DNA of 64,000 bases from Branchipolynoe longqiensis (GCA_030323885.1 CM059196.1:42865798-42929797); one strand, 5' to 3'; positions 41,501-53,360 are shown, numbered from the stretch's first letter. The notes: generated from the sequence alone by a model not told the origin. Numbers and translations are program-made.

Positions 41501-42572
41501 TCAGATGAGCCCGTCTTCGTGCCTTCAAGTGCACAGAGAAGAGAATCAGGCTTACACACAGACACCGCAGTCCCCCCCCCCCCCCACACACATGCTAAGT
41601 GCGAACTGTGCTACGACATGCGCTCAGCACCTTCCAGGCGGCGCACCTGACTAACATGACACAGATTCCTTATACAGTTATAGCTCAAAAATGCTATTGT
41701 CGCTCAGCACATTTGACCATGAAGCTGGTTGTTGGCGCAAATTTGTAATTCCCAGGGCCGTCTGGTAAAGTTCACTTTTCAAGTGTTTTCAGTGCGTGAC
41801 TGTCACAGCATTGCTTTCTCATGGCAGCTACACCGCCTGTGAGTTGTCAGTGCAATGGCCTCATGTCGCTTCCAACCCCAAATGAGGATGCATAAAGCTC
41901 GCCGTTACATGGCGGCCCCACGTGAATCGCCCATAAGTCACTCAAGGACTACTTAAAGACGCGCCATTCATTCCCATTCCTGATGCACCACCCGGGTTAA
42001 CTTCACACACATTTTTCTTTTATGTAGTTCCTCATTTATAACAAGAGAATGAAGCTCACAGCCTGAAAGCGATGCACAAAGAGAGAACAAAAAGTGTACG
42101 CTGCACAAAATGGTCACCATGAGAAGATATTTTAAAATATGGCTAAAGATCAATTAATACCAAAAAAAAACACCCAAACAAAAATCAAAATTCCTCAAAA
42201 AAGCAGGAATCCGAAACCTCATAATGTTGGACAGAGGAAATTACAGCCCATACTATGGCGCCCTCTGTTGGTTGTTATTTTAAAGTGACATTCCTCAGCA
42301 TTGCTCGATCTTCAAGCCAACTGCTCATGTGTGGCAAATGCGCTAAACTTTTATTCAATTAGAAATTAAAAGTCCTGACAGTCCCAATAAATCAATGTCA
42401 AAATCAAGATAAGGCTCCTTCCAATCAAATTATGGGCACATCTCCACGTTCAAGTCACTTCCATGACAACCCAGCCGAATAGCTAAATATAACTCTTTAG
42501 GCCTAAAGTACCCATACCAGACATTCCCACAAATTAAACACCTCCTACAATCACTATTTCGCACTTCACAGA
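41501..42572. other. Unassigned stretch
   Basis: C run at about 41573-41585, A-rich patch at 42163-42200, CTCF-like inverse motif GGCGCCCTCTGTTGG at 42257-42271. No gene recognised. Confidence 0.45.
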
Positions 42573-42618
42573 CAAATTGCATAATCTAATGGTTTTCAGC
42601 TTCTGTCATATTTTAAAA

Positions 42619-42930
42619 TTAAAGTTGCAAAGTCTGATGGCTTTCGGACTCTGCAATTTCCTGGGATGAATACATTAACTTTTTTTGTAAATAGCTAACA
42701 TTGAAGATATTTGAAAACTTACCAAAATAATTTTGGCAAGCACATCAAAATTCGGACACCATAGGCCTATGCTTCAGCAGTAACGGGTTCGATTAAGTTG
42801 ACTTAGTACCCCTTTATATGCAGCAACACATGTTTAATAAATGCACCAGTATCTAAGTTGGCTATTTAGGATCAAATCTACATCAGTGTTTTGGCTTTGA
42901 AAATTTGGTACTCACATCGCATCTTTGAGA
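42619..42930 (+). mobile_element. Inner TTAA-family MITE
   Basis: TTAAAGTTGCAAAGTCTGAT starts at 42619. The interior (TGGCAAGCACATCAAAATTC, CACCAGTATCTAAGTTGG) is colinear with 2248-2604. The right end fades near CTCACATCGCATCTTTGAG. Confidence 0.78.
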
Positions 42931-43031
42931 TTAGCATGAGGAGGATATTGCAAAAAATGCTTAATGTGTAAAGTTGGATATGTAGGAGCAAATCTAACTA
43001 AGTGCTTTGGCTTTGAATATGTTCCCAAATG

Positions 43032-43364
43032 GACGTGATGGCTGAATTGCTAAGAATGCTGGCTGGCTTCCCATGTGGGAAGTAGTTGGTTCAAACTCCG
43101 GTTGAGTCAAACCCCTGTTGAGTCAAACCAATGACTTACAAAACTGATACGTGTCGCTACCTAGCCTGGCACTCGGCATTAATAGCATCCGGCAAGGATT
43201 GGTTTGCTCTGCATCAGAATAATGTGACAAAGTGGGATATTGGATCATGGTGTCAGTGATGCAGCACTATCAAACTTGCCAGGAATGTGCACTGTCACAA
43301 GTCGGTGCCCATCCTGGTATAACCTTAGATGTTGCTAGGACATAAATCCCCAACAAACCAACAG
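43032..43364 (+). mobile_element. SINE nested in TTAA MITE
   Basis: Plus-strand copy from GACGTGATGGCTGAATTGCT to AAATCCCCAACAAACCAACA, flanked by CAAATG at 43026-43031 and 43365-43370, a plausible 6-bp target duplication. The head has a B-box-like GGTTCAAACTCCG. Confidence 0.88.
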
Positions 43365-43631
43365 CAAATGTAATGTTTTCATCGGATTATGCAGCTTTAA
43401 TGGTGACAATGGCCCAACGTGGTGAGCGATAATGGGTGTGGTGTAACAGGCTCGCCGCTCATCGCGTACCCCACTCGGCGCTCATTCATTCACTTGACAC
43501 GCGTCGAGATAACATCGTTATCTCTGAATGAATTTCAAATTGCAAACCCAGTGGCGCATTCACGCGGAATTGTCAAATATCGCGGATTCTTGCGACGTCA
43601 GTCAGCATTTCTGTTGCCAACAAAACATTGA

Positions 43632-43638
43632 GAACAAA

Positions 43639-43670
<32 letters not shown>

Positions 43671-43681
43671 GAAAGAAAGAG

Positions 43682-43740
<59 letters not shown>

Positions 43741-43742
43741 AA
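43632..43742. repeat. (GAAA)n microsatellite
   Basis: About 27 GAAA units with two GAGAAA interruptions. Confidence 0.96.
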
Positions 43743-43847
43743 AGCGGGCCAAAACGCGCGGGAACGTGGCGCGCGACGCGTGACGTCAACGCAATAGCAG
43801 ACGACAGACTGCGCGCCTCAAATGATGACACACGGGGAGGGGGGAGG

Positions 43848-44055
43848 GGGAGTGTGTGTGTGTGTGTATGTATATATGTGTGTGTATGTGTGTATATATG
43901 TGTATGGGGGGGTGTATGTGTGTATGTATGTGTGTGTATGTGTGTGTATGTTTGTATGTGTGTGGGTGTATGTATGTATGTGTGTGGGGGGGGTATGTAT
44001 GTGTGTGGGGGGGGGGGTATGTATGTGTGTGTGGGTGTGGGTGTGGGTGTAGGGG
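43848..44055. repeat. (TG)n/(TGTA)n microsatellite with G runs
   Basis: Alternating TGTGTG, TGTATG and GGGG blocks over 200 bp. All frames stay open on both strands because of composition. Confidence 0.94.
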
Positions 44056-44362
44056 AGGAGGTGGTGATAGCGCAATGCTTCTGATTATTGAACCATCCCA
44101 TTCATAAATTCTTTTTTTTTTAATTAAAAAAGAATAAAACAAGAAAAGGACTACCACTGTACCAGCATGATGTTCTGGCTGCTTGATTAGAAACACAAAC
44201 AGATCACTCGTTACTCTAGACATGTCTAGCTCTAAAGCTACATGTTTACAGTTCCAGATTTGGTCTAAATACACCTAAGTACAGAAGTTAACAAGAACTT
44301 GCTGCTGAGGCTTCCACGCAATGGCTGCTGAACCCAACACATTCTCTGTACTCATTAAATTC
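44056..44362. other. Unassigned stretch
   Basis: No gene or repeat recognised except a short T/A run near 44111-44133. Confidence 0.4.
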
Positions 44363-44470
44363 ACGGATGAAAGTGGTCTCCGGGAAAAAAAGTGGAAATA
44401 CTGATTTCTCCCATAGGCTTAGCATTGTCAGGGAATCGCAGACAATTCCTGGAAGTCGGGTTTCATCCAT
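44363..44470 (+). repeat. Dispersed ~100-bp repeat A, copy 2
   Basis: GGATGAAAGTGGTCTCCGGG, TTTCTCCCATAGGCTTAGC and TTGTCAGGGAATCGCAGAC match 11131-11235 in order and orientation. Confidence 0.78.
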
Positions 44471-44473
44471 GTT

Positions 44474-44636
44474 TGAAAAACATATTAGTAGTACACGCTG
44501 GTAGCGCTGCGCCGTTTGAAGCACATATTAATAGTATACGCTGACAGTGCTGCAGCATTTGAAGAATTTTTTAGTATTATACGCTGATAGTGCTGCGGCG
44601 TTTGAACAACATACTAGTATACACTTTTAGCTACAG
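44474..44636. repeat. ~50-bp tandem repeat, three units
   Basis: TATACGCTGACAGTGCTGC and GGCGTTTGAA recur three times with differing spacers. Confidence 0.85.
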
Positions 44637-44645
44637 CAACAATCC

Positions 44646-44683
44646 CGGGTCCTAGCAACATCCAAGGTCATATCAGGACGGGA
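44646..44683 (-). mobile_element. SINE 3'-tail fragment
   Basis: GGTCCTAGCAACATCCAAGG and TCATATCAGGACGGGA. It has only the last ~40 bp and follows the preceding tandem repeat directly. Confidence 0.75.
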
Positions 44684-45097
44684 ATAAATAAGAAAAATAT
44701 CAGATCGAACTAACTCATATTGCAATTAACTCCGGGCATTTCTACAAATAAATGCAGATGCGATGGATGTTCTCCATTCACAGTAATGTATTGATTAAAC
44801 TGGCGCTGAATGAATGATTGAACCAACCAACCCCCCTTCTAAAACTTGCTATTAAATATTATATTTGGTATTTCTATTCTATTTTCCAGTAGTTTTATGC
44901 TGGCTTATGTGGTTTTGGGTGCCATCCAATCCGTTAGTTCGGAAGTCCTACCTAGAACACACGTTCTTGCCACTGCCGACTGAGGGCGGGTTGCTGGAGG
45001 AAATCGTATATGTACCGCAGGTCGAAACGAGCACAATGTGGTCAATTACCGGCGCCCGGCCGTCCGTGCACTGCGCGCCGATCGATATATCAGATCG
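44684..45097. other. Unassigned stretch
   Basis: A 100-codon plus frame (44865-45167) starts Met-Val-Phe-Leu with hydrophobic residues but matches nothing I recognise. I do not call it. Confidence 0.4.
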
Positions 45098-45862
45098 GGA
45101 TAAAAGGACAGCGGCTCGCTTCTTAGCCAGTTATTTATTTTCTTTTTTTACGAGCGCCTTCTTGTAACCAGATTAATACCGGTACACACGGTGCGTGTCC
45201 AGCAATCATCACTTTCAAACTGCAGCTAGTATTTTCAGTGTGTTTTAATGGGATAAAAGGACAGCGGTTGGGTTTTTAGCCGGTTATTTATTTCATTTGA
45301 TTTTCTGTGAGCACCTTCATGTAACCAGATTAATACGGATACATGCGGTGCATGTCCAGTGGCCATCACTTTCAAACTGCCGCTAGTATTTTCTGTGTAT
45401 TATATCGGGATAAAAGGACGGCGGCTGGCTTTTCAGTCGATTATCTTTGATTAAAATTTCTATGAGCACCTTCTTGTAACCAGTTTAATACGAATACACA
45501 CGGTGCGTGTCTAACGGCCATCACATTCAAACTGGGGCTAGTATTTTCTGTGTTTTATCAGGATAAAAGGACAGCGGCTGAGGTTTTAACTGGTTCTTTA
45601 TTTAATTTTCTATGAGCGCCTTCTTGTAACCGGATTAATACAGGTACACACGGTGCGCGTCCAGCAGTCATCACTTTCAAAGTGTGGCTAGTATTTTCAG
45701 TGTGTTATATCGAAATAAAAGAGAGCGGCAGGCTTTTTAGCTGGTTATTTATTTAATTTTCTATGAGCACCTTCTTGTAGCCAGATTTATACTCGTACAC
45801 ACTGTGCGTGTCCAGTGGCCATCACTTTCAAACTGTGGCTAGTATTTTCAGTGCGTTATAGT
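45098..45862. repeat. ~152-bp tandem repeat (satellite-like)
   Basis: Five units. GGATAAAAGG anchors lie at 45098, 45251, 45408 and 45561, with a diverged one near 45712. The unit includes TTTCTATGAGCACCTTCTTG, TACACACGGTGCGTGTCCAG and ATCACTTTCAAACTG. Units differ by substitutions and small indels. Confidence 0.93.
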
Positions 45863-46111
45863 GGACAGAAATATCCCCAGAAGAAGAAAAAAGAATAATT
45901 CTAAGGAGCTCCCAGGCTTAGGTAGAAAAGTCGCAGTGGCCCATTAAAAGTAAAGTGTCAGTTAAGGAGAGTCACATGACATAATGCATTTATGTCGGTG
46001 TTTTCCTTATTTACATGCTGTAGTCTGAAGGTACACTAGGTTGTTACTAACCTTCCTTGAATCACACCCCTTGTTGGCAACTTGGAAGCACAGCGGATAA
46101 AACTATATGGC

Positions 46112-47795
46112 TATGTTATGTCACATATTGAGCCAACATATAACACTGCTACTTTAACCAACAGATAACACTGCTACTTTAACCAACAGACAACCCTACC
46201 ACTTTAACCAACAGACAACCCCACCACTTTAACCAACAGACAACCCCACCACTTTAACCAACAGACAAATCTACCACTTTAACCAACAGACAACCCTACC
46301 ACTTTAACCAACAGACAACCATACCACTTTAACAGACAAATCTACCACTTTAACCCAGACAACCCTACCACTTTATCCAACAGACAACCCTACCAGTTTA
46401 ACCAATGGACAATCCTACCACTTTAACCAACAGACATCCCTACCATTTTAACCAACACACAACCCTACCACTTTAACCAATGGACAACCCTACCACTTTA
46501 ACCAACAGACATCCCTACCATTTTAACCAACACACAACCCTACCACTTTAACCAATGGACAACCCTACCACTTTAACCAACAGACATCCCTACCATTTTA
46601 ACCAACACACAACCCTACCACTTTAACCAATGGACAACCCTACCACTTTAACCAACGGACAACCCGACCACTTTAACCAACAGACAAATCTACCACTTTA
46701 ACCAACAGACAACCCTACCACTTTAACCAACAGACAGCCCTACCACTTTAACCAACATGCAATGCTACCACTTTAACCAACAGACAACCCTACCATTTTA
46801 ACCAACAGACAACTATACCACTTTAACCGACATGCAATGCTACCACTTTAACCAACATGCACCGGGCGCAGTGGCCAAATGGGTAGAGCACAGGCCTCGC
46901 GTGCGGAAGATCGGGAGTTCGCGAGTTTGGTTCCCGTTCGAGTCAAACCAATGACTTAAAAATTTATACTTATTGCTTCCTAGCCTGGTGCTCGGCATTA
47001 TTAGGATAGGGCAAGCACTGGTTAGCTCGGTGTCAGGATAATGTGACTGAGTGGGATATCGGGTCATGGTACTGGCAGCCTGATTTCCCAGTGGGGCATC
47101 ACTATAAAATCCCCATGAGCGCGTATGTCACAAGTCGGTACCCATCCTGATATGACCGTAGATGTTACTAGGACGTAAAACAAACAAACAAACTCAACCA
47201 ACATGCAATGCTACCACTTTAACCAACAGACAACCCTACCACTTCAACCAACATACAGCACTGCCACTTTAACCAACATACAGCACTGCCACTTTAACCA
47301 ACATACAACCCTACCACTTTAACCAACAGACAACCATACAACATGCAATGCTAGCACTTTAACCAACAGACAGCCCTACCACTTTAACCAACATTCAATG
47401 CTACCACTTTAACCCACAGACAACCCTACCACTTTAACCAACAGACAACCCTGCCACTTTAACCAACAGACAACCCTCCCACTTTAACCAACAGACAAAT
47501 CTACCACTTTAACCAACAGACAAATCTACCACTTTAACCAACAGACAAATCTACCACTCTAACCAACAGACAAATCTACCACTTTAACCAACAGACAACC
47601 CTACGACTTTAACCAACAGACAAATCTACCACTTTAACCAACATACAACCCTACCACTTTAACCAACATGCAATGCTCCCACTTTAACCAACAAGCAATG
47701 CTACCACTTTAACCAACAAGCAATGCTACCACTTTAACCAACATACAACCCTACCAGTTTAACCAACAGACAACCCCACAACTTTAACCAACTGC
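46112..47795. repeat. 25-bp minisatellite array
   Basis: More than 50 units of CTACCACTTTAACCAACAGA plus CAACC, with CAATGGA, CATACA and CATGCAATG variants in blocks. A SINE splits it at 46862-47195. Multi-unit patterns (for example CATCCC, CACACAACCC, CAATGGACAACCC in order, repeated three times at 46432-46640) indicate higher-order duplication. Confidence 0.95.
46862..47195 (+). mobile_element. Full-length SINE inserted in the 25-bp array
   Basis: Starts CCGGGCGCAGTGGCCAAATG (A-box region), B-box region GGGAGTTCGCGAGTTTGGTT, ends GACCGTAGATGTTACTAGGA with a CGTAAAACAAACAAACAAAC tail. AACCAACATGCA occurs on both sides (46850-46861 and 47196-47207). This fits a 12-bp target duplication, although the array itself contains this word. 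Confidence 0.93.
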
Positions 47796-48218
47796 TACTT
47801 TAAATACTCAAATCACTTCCCCCTAAAACATTGATTAAATCTAATAATACAAAACGTGGCTCGGCCGGAGTGAAATCACCTCTCCCAAGAAGCCCCATCG
47901 CCCACCCCAAAAAAAGAACACAACATAAGCCACCCAAAACCTGCTGCATAACTACACAATGGCAGCAGTTACCCTGCGTTCACACACCACGTGATCAACA
48001 TTACCATACAGATCAGGTCATGCGTGAACATAACTCAAGCTGTCCAGTTTGGCAGCTAACTGGAGCTCCGTCAACCTAAGGGTCCTCTTGTTCACCCAGA
48101 CACAGACAAACATGTTGCAGAAAGTAACCACCTTGAACAGTTGCCAATGGTGATATGCAATGGTAGCAGTATTAATATTTGCGCTGCTTCCGTTTGTGGA
48201 AACCTCATCTGGTGAATG
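47796..48218. other. Unassigned stretch
   Basis: No gene or known repeat recognised. Confidence 0.4.
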
Positions 48219-48259
48219 TTGGTTGCTTGTTGGAGCTTTATGTCCTGGCAACATTTATA
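48219..48259 (-). mobile_element. SINE 3'-tail fragment abutting minisatellite
   Basis: GTTGGTTGCTTGTTGGAGCT and TTATGTCCTGGCAACATTTA, immediately followed by the 24-bp array. Confidence 0.78.
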
Positions 48260-48263
48260 ACAG

Positions 48264-49390
48264 TGCATTTAGACAGTGTCACCACCAGGCATTTAGACAG
48301 TGTCATCACCAGGCATTTAGACAGTGTCACCACCAGGCATTTAGACAGTGTCACCACCAGGCATTTAGACAGTGTCACCACCAGGCATTTAGACAGTGTC
48401 ACAACCAGGCATTTAGACAATGTCATCACCAGGCATTTAGACAGTGTCACCACCAGGCATTTAGACAGTGTCATCACCAGGCATTTAGACAGTGTCATCA
48501 CCAGGCATTTAGACAGTGTCATCACCAGGCATTTAGACAGTGTCATCACCAGGCATTTAGACAGTGTCACCACCAGGCATTTAGACTGTGTCATCACCAG
48601 GCATTTAGACAGTGTCATCACCAGGCATTTAGACAGTGTCACCACCAGGCATTTAGACAGTGTCATCACCAGGCATTTAGACAGTGTCATCACCAGGCAT
48701 TTAGACTGTCATCACCAGGTATTTAGAGTGTCATCACCAGGTATTTAGACAGTGTCATCACCAGGCAGTTAGACTGTCATCACCAGGCATTTAGACAGTG
48801 TCATCACCAGGCATTTAGACAGTGTCATCACCAGGTATTTAGACAGTGTCATCACCAGGCATTTAGACAGTGTCATCACCAGGCATTTAGACAGTCATCA
48901 CCAGGCATTTAGACAGTGTCATCTCCAGGTATTTAGAGTGTCATCACCAGGTATTTAGACAGTGTCATCACCAGGCATTTAGACTGTCATCACCAGGTAT
49001 TTAGACAGTCATCACCAGGCATTTAGACAGTGTCATCTCCAGGTATTTAGAGTGTCATCACCAGGTATTTAGACAGTGTCACCACCAGGCATTTAGACTG
49101 TCATCACCAGGTATTTAGACAGTCATCACCAGGCATTTAGACAGTGTCATCTCCAGGTATTTAGAGTGTCATCACCAGGTATTTAGACAGTGTCACCACC
49201 AGGCATTTAGACTGTCATCACCAGGTATTTAGACAGTCATCACCAGGCATTTAGACAGTGTCATCTCCAGGTATTTAGAGTGTCATCACCAGGTATTTAG
49301 ACAGTGTCACCACCAGGCATTTAGACAGCGTCATCACCAGGCATTTAGACAGTGTCGTCACCTGGTATTCTGTTAGTGCTGTCACCAGGC
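48264..49390. repeat. 24-bp minisatellite with 114-bp higher-order repeat
   Basis: The basic unit is GGCATTTAGACAGTGTCATC plus ACCA, with CACC/CATC variants. From about 48898 to 49320, units of 24, 22, 24, 22 and 22 bp form a 114-bp block. Its ATCTCCAGG marker recurs at 48921, 49035, 49149 and 49263, exactly 114 bp apart. Confidence 0.96.
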
Positions 49391-51207
49391 ATTTAGTTGG
49401 TTCCAACAGACTACTGCGAAACACATCCATTCCCCTTCAAACAACAAAATAAGAAAGAAAACCTAACAGCAACAAAAACTACACACACAAAAAACATTAT
49501 AATTTCAAACAGCACAAACTACCAGACTTGGTGAATTTCCCAAACAATATCCAGCCTTTAGGCAGAGCAGACAACAATATAAAAAGTGTCGGGGAATGGG
49601 TTAACCCAACCCCCACCTCCCACTCACCCCCTCCTCACCACCTTGATGCTCACCTCACAACCACTGCAAACACATTTTCAATTAGAACTTTCATTAGTGC
49701 GACTGCGCAGTGTGGGGAGGGAGCCCATTAGTTTCCGGTGCAGAATTTGGTAAAACCGGTTTCCAGTTACATCAGCCCTTTCCTGCTGTCAGTCGAGCTT
49801 AACGCATTCACAGCTTCACTTGTGTCGTCTGGTCTGACCAAATGTTGTCTGCTCTTGAATAAATTCCACCAAACCAACATTATTATCACTATTATCCAAC
49901 AGGAGAATATCAGTGCTGACTAGGAGTAAATCTGCGACTCTATACGACATGCTATGTGAGTTGAGTTGAGGCAGATAATATTTAGTAGGTGCAGACGACT
50001 TTGGCGAATTAGGCACGGGAAAAAGAAGCGGAAACCACGGTCGGTGCTTGCATGGGCTGCTGTGATTGAGTTAAATGGGCTAACTAAAATATGAAGCCAC
50101 TAAAGTGAAGGTCCTGTTTAAAAAGCAACCTACTTCTCCAAACACAAAATCACTTACACCAAACACCCTATAATATTAAGATGGCTCCCTCAGCCTGTAC
50201 TGTGTAATCACAATGATCAAACCCACCACTTGGTGCGCTGGCTGTTCTCTTGGTTAAACAGGTGCTATATTATATGTATAAATGTATATATGAATGTGAA
50301 AGATTTGTGATGATGGCAATGCTGATGATGATGCTGATGATGATGGGTATTTGTTCATAGCAATTTCATATTTACCTATCTGATGTATAATATAATTGTA
50401 TGTGTTTACATGTGAAACACCAACCAGCAGCCGGCTGATCAAACCCACCACAAGGTGGCACTGTGAAATTTACATTACCATTGGAGAGATAGGGAGTGAG
50501 CCGTCTTAGTATTATAGGGTCTTTGCTTACACTTAGAAAAAAGCAACACAAAAAAAACCCCACATTATCAACATTTTATACATCGTTTCTCATCATGTAC
50601 AACAGAGTTGAGACTAATCTGATAGTAACCTTAGAGTTTTGCAAATTTATGCTGAGCCTATTCATGTCTGACAAATCGAAATGTACGTCACATGTGTAGG
50701 AGACGGAAGGAATGGGTGAGATGATTTTAGCTTTGAACCAATTCAAAGTAAACGCTATAAATTGTACACACAGCTAACTCACCAATTGTACTTGGTAGAC
50801 ACTGACAAATAAACCCAAATCATATTTCTATTGGACTACTCATTTGTTGCTAACTGGGCAGCTTTTTAAATTTAGTATATTATTAATATAAATATTATTT
50901 ATGTTATTAATACCATTACTCATTAGTAGTAATAATATCGCTTATTTTAAATTCACACCAAAAGCTGGTGCTTGGCTGATCGATGTGGCAAACATAGTTT
51001 GATATACCGGTACATACAGTGTAGTTCAGTCATCAGGAGTTTCTCGTGCGCCCACCCAACCCCTTACCCCAGCATTCCTCCCTACCCCATACCGCTCCGC
51101 AGTGGTTTACTCGGACTAAAAACAAACAAAAAAAAGCCGTACCTGTCGAACCTAATTATGGTGCCAAGACTGGTCACTCCGTTTTAACTAGCACTCACGT
51201 CTAGTTA
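49391..51207. other. Unassigned ~1.8-kb stretch
   Basis: The longest stretch without an annotated element. It contains an imperfect (GATGAT)n at 50308-50346 and AT-rich DNA. A CTCF-like near match CCACAAGGTGGCAC lies at 50448-50461. No exon-like ORF, inverted repeat or promoter cluster could be argued. Confidence 0.45.
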
Positions 51208-51458
51208 TCGTAAAATCAGCCCCATGATGGACCGTGCGCATCCAGGCCCAGTGAAATCAGCCCCATGATGCACTGCGCATGTCAAAACCCGGTGAAATCA
51301 GCCCCATGATGCACTGCACGCGTTCAGGCCAGGTAAAACAGCCCCATGATGCACCACTTGCGTCCAGGCCCGGTGAAATCAGCCCCATTATGCACTGCAT
51401 GTGTCCAGGCCCACTGAAATTGGCCCCATGATGTACCGCGCGTGCCCAGGCAGGGGTA
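51208..51458. repeat. 41-bp tandem repeat array
   Basis: Six units. AGCCCCAT anchors at 51218, 51259, 51300, 51340 and 51381, with GGCCCCAT near 51422, show a 40-41 bp period. The unit is GTGAAATCAGCCCCATGATG plus CACTGCGCGTGTCCAGGCCC. Confidence 0.93.
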
Positions 51459-51970
51459 AAATCAACTTCTGTATTACCTTCATTTCTCACTGGACCTTGG
51501 TCTTTACCTTGCGTTTCATCCCCAAGCTGCACCTTGCTGCTCTTCTGGTTCACCTCATGCTGCATCTGGCTCATCACTTCTGTTTCACCTTCTTATGTTG
51601 AAACTTGCTCGTCACCCCTTGTTCTTCACCTCACTCTTCACCTTTATCGCCATTACACTTTGCTCTTCACCTCACGCTTCACCTCCAGCCTTTCACCTCA
51701 CGCATGCCCCACTCACAATCCTGCTCCCTTCCAAAGTGACGCCGAATAAAAAGCTTTTCATGTGAAGACTATTTTTAGTAGTAAGAACCCGTCACCAGTG
51801 CCAGGAAATGAGAAAGCTGCTGCTTTGATTAATCACACTTTGTCTACTTTCTAAGTCCAGAACTGCTCGGTAAGAGTGGTAACCTTGACGTGACCCTTAA
51901 CTACAGGTGTGGCAGCAGGTAGGTTTACAGTTTGCAACAGGCGCAACAGTGGTCTCTCTTCATCATCTCA
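51459..51970. other. Unassigned stretch with CTTCACCTCAC-type repeats
   Basis: Irregular CTTCACCTCACGCTTCACCT and GCTCATCAC motifs at 51540-51700 suggest an old, degraded short tandem repeat. No gene. Confidence 0.5.
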
Positions 51971-52127
51971 GGTTGGTTGGTTGGTTATTGGAACTTTATG
52001 TCATGGCAACATCTAAGGTTACATCAGGGCGGGTAGCGACTTGTGACAGTGTGCCCTCATGGAGACTTTATAGTGCTGCCCTGCTGGAAAATTAGGCTGC
52101 CAGCACCATGGCCTCATATCCCATTTA
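51971..52127 (-). mobile_element. 5'-truncated SINE
   Basis: GGTTGGTTGGTTGGTTATTG tail through CACCATGGCCTCATATCCCA. The head is absent. Confidence 0.88.
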
Positions 52128-52157
52128 ATTAGTTCAGCGTCTTTTGCCAATTTCCTT

Positions 52158-52467
52158 ATTTGCTAGCTTGTTTGTGGTTTTACATCCTGACAACATTTAA
52201 GGTCAGGACAGGTACAGACATGTGACAGTGCATACTCATGATGACTTCATAGTGATTCTACGCTGGTACCATGATGTGATATCCCACTCAGTCACTTTAT
52301 CCTGACACTGAGCTAACCAGTCCCTAGTCTAGAAATGCAGGGCACCAGGCTAGGTAGCGACAAGTATAAATTTTGTAATTCATTGTTTTGACTCGGCCAG
52401 GATTCAAACGACTGATCTTCCGCACAGCAAGCCAGCGCTCTTACAGATTTGGCCACCGTGTCCGGTG
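52158..52467 (-). mobile_element. Near full-length SINE
   Basis: CTAGCTTGTTTGTGGTTTTA tail, deletion within the CATCTAAGG segment (CATTTAAGGTCAGGACAGG), full body, head ending TTGGCCACCGTGTCCGG. Confidence 0.88.
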
Positions 52468-52690
52468 CGCAGCCAGTGAAATGGGTGAGTAATAGAGAAC
52501 TGGCTCCCACAGAATTACCATCAGGACTTCACCAGTCAGCACACCTGTAAATGCACAGAAGGGACACAGGAGCAAAGGTCACTAATTGGTACCTGGCAGG
52601 GCGACACCTGAATGCTGCCAGCACACCTGTGTGGTGCCCCCTCCCCCCACACCCCAAGTCTCATGTGGAGCGGGCCGGTGTGGTGCAACA

Positions 52691-53360
52691 GGATGGGGGC
52701 TGGGGGAGGGGAGGCGGGAGGGAGGGGAAGGGGACAGGGAGAGGGGAGAGGAGAGAGGGGAGAGTGTGGATAGAGGGGAGGGAAAGAGGGAGGGAAGAGG
52801 AGAGGGAAGAGAGAGCGAAGAGGGAGGGAAGAAGAGAGAGCGGAGAGGGAGGGGAGAGCGAGGGGCGGGGAGAGAGAGGAGGGGGACAGGGGAAAGAGAG
52901 AGGCGGAGAGAGGAGAGGAGATGAGAGAAGGAGAGGGAGGGGAGGGGAGGGGAGGAGGGAGGGGAGAGAGTGGAGGGGAGAGAGTGGAGGGTGGAGGGGA
53001 GAGGGGAAAGGGTAGAGGGGAGTGGAGAGGGGAGAGGGAGGGGAGAGGGGAGGAGAGGAATGGCGAGGGGGAAGGAGGAGAATGGGGAGGACAGGGGGAG
53101 GACAGAGGGAGGAGGGGAGGGGGGAGGGAGTGGAGGGGAGTGGAGGGGAGGGAGGGAGAGGGGGAGGGGAGAGGGGATAGGAAGGGGAGGAGGAGAGGGG
53201 ATAGGGAAGGGGAGAGGGGAGAGGGAAGGGGAGAGGGGAGAGGGAAGAGGGGAGGAAGGGGGGAGGGGGAGGGGGGAGGAAGGGGGAGGGGAGGAAGGGG
53301 GGAGGGGGGAGGGGGGGAGGGGGGGGGGAGGGGGGAGGGGAGAGGGGAGGGGGAGGGGAT
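52691..53360. repeat. GGGGA/GGAGAG polypurine tract
   Basis: About 670 bp with very few pyrimidines on the plus strand. Conflicting long frames on both strands are artefacts. Confidence 0.95.

Larger units (their letters stand above)
42573..43400 (+). mobile_element. Outer TTAA-family MITE with nested insertions
   Basis: The left end AAATTGCATAATCTAATGGT and the right end TTTTCATCGGATTATGCAGC up to TTAA (43397-43400) belong together. Inside lie another family member (42619-42930) and a SINE (43032-43364). The outer element is therefore the oldest of the three. Confidence 0.75.

Noticed and set aside
44865..45167. 100-codon plus-strand frame with hydrophobic start
   Set aside because: It runs into the 152-bp array, has no family resemblance and no supporting gene context.
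48160..48748. Frames with His-Leu-Asp-Ser or Phe-Arg-Gln-Cys-His repeats
   Set aside because: Direct translation of the 24-bp minisatellite, open in both directions. No non-repeat coding part.
46112..49390. Possible CRISPR-like array of regular repeats
   Set aside because: Repeats are directly adjacent minisatellite units without unique spacers, in a eukaryotic setting with SINEs and LINEs.
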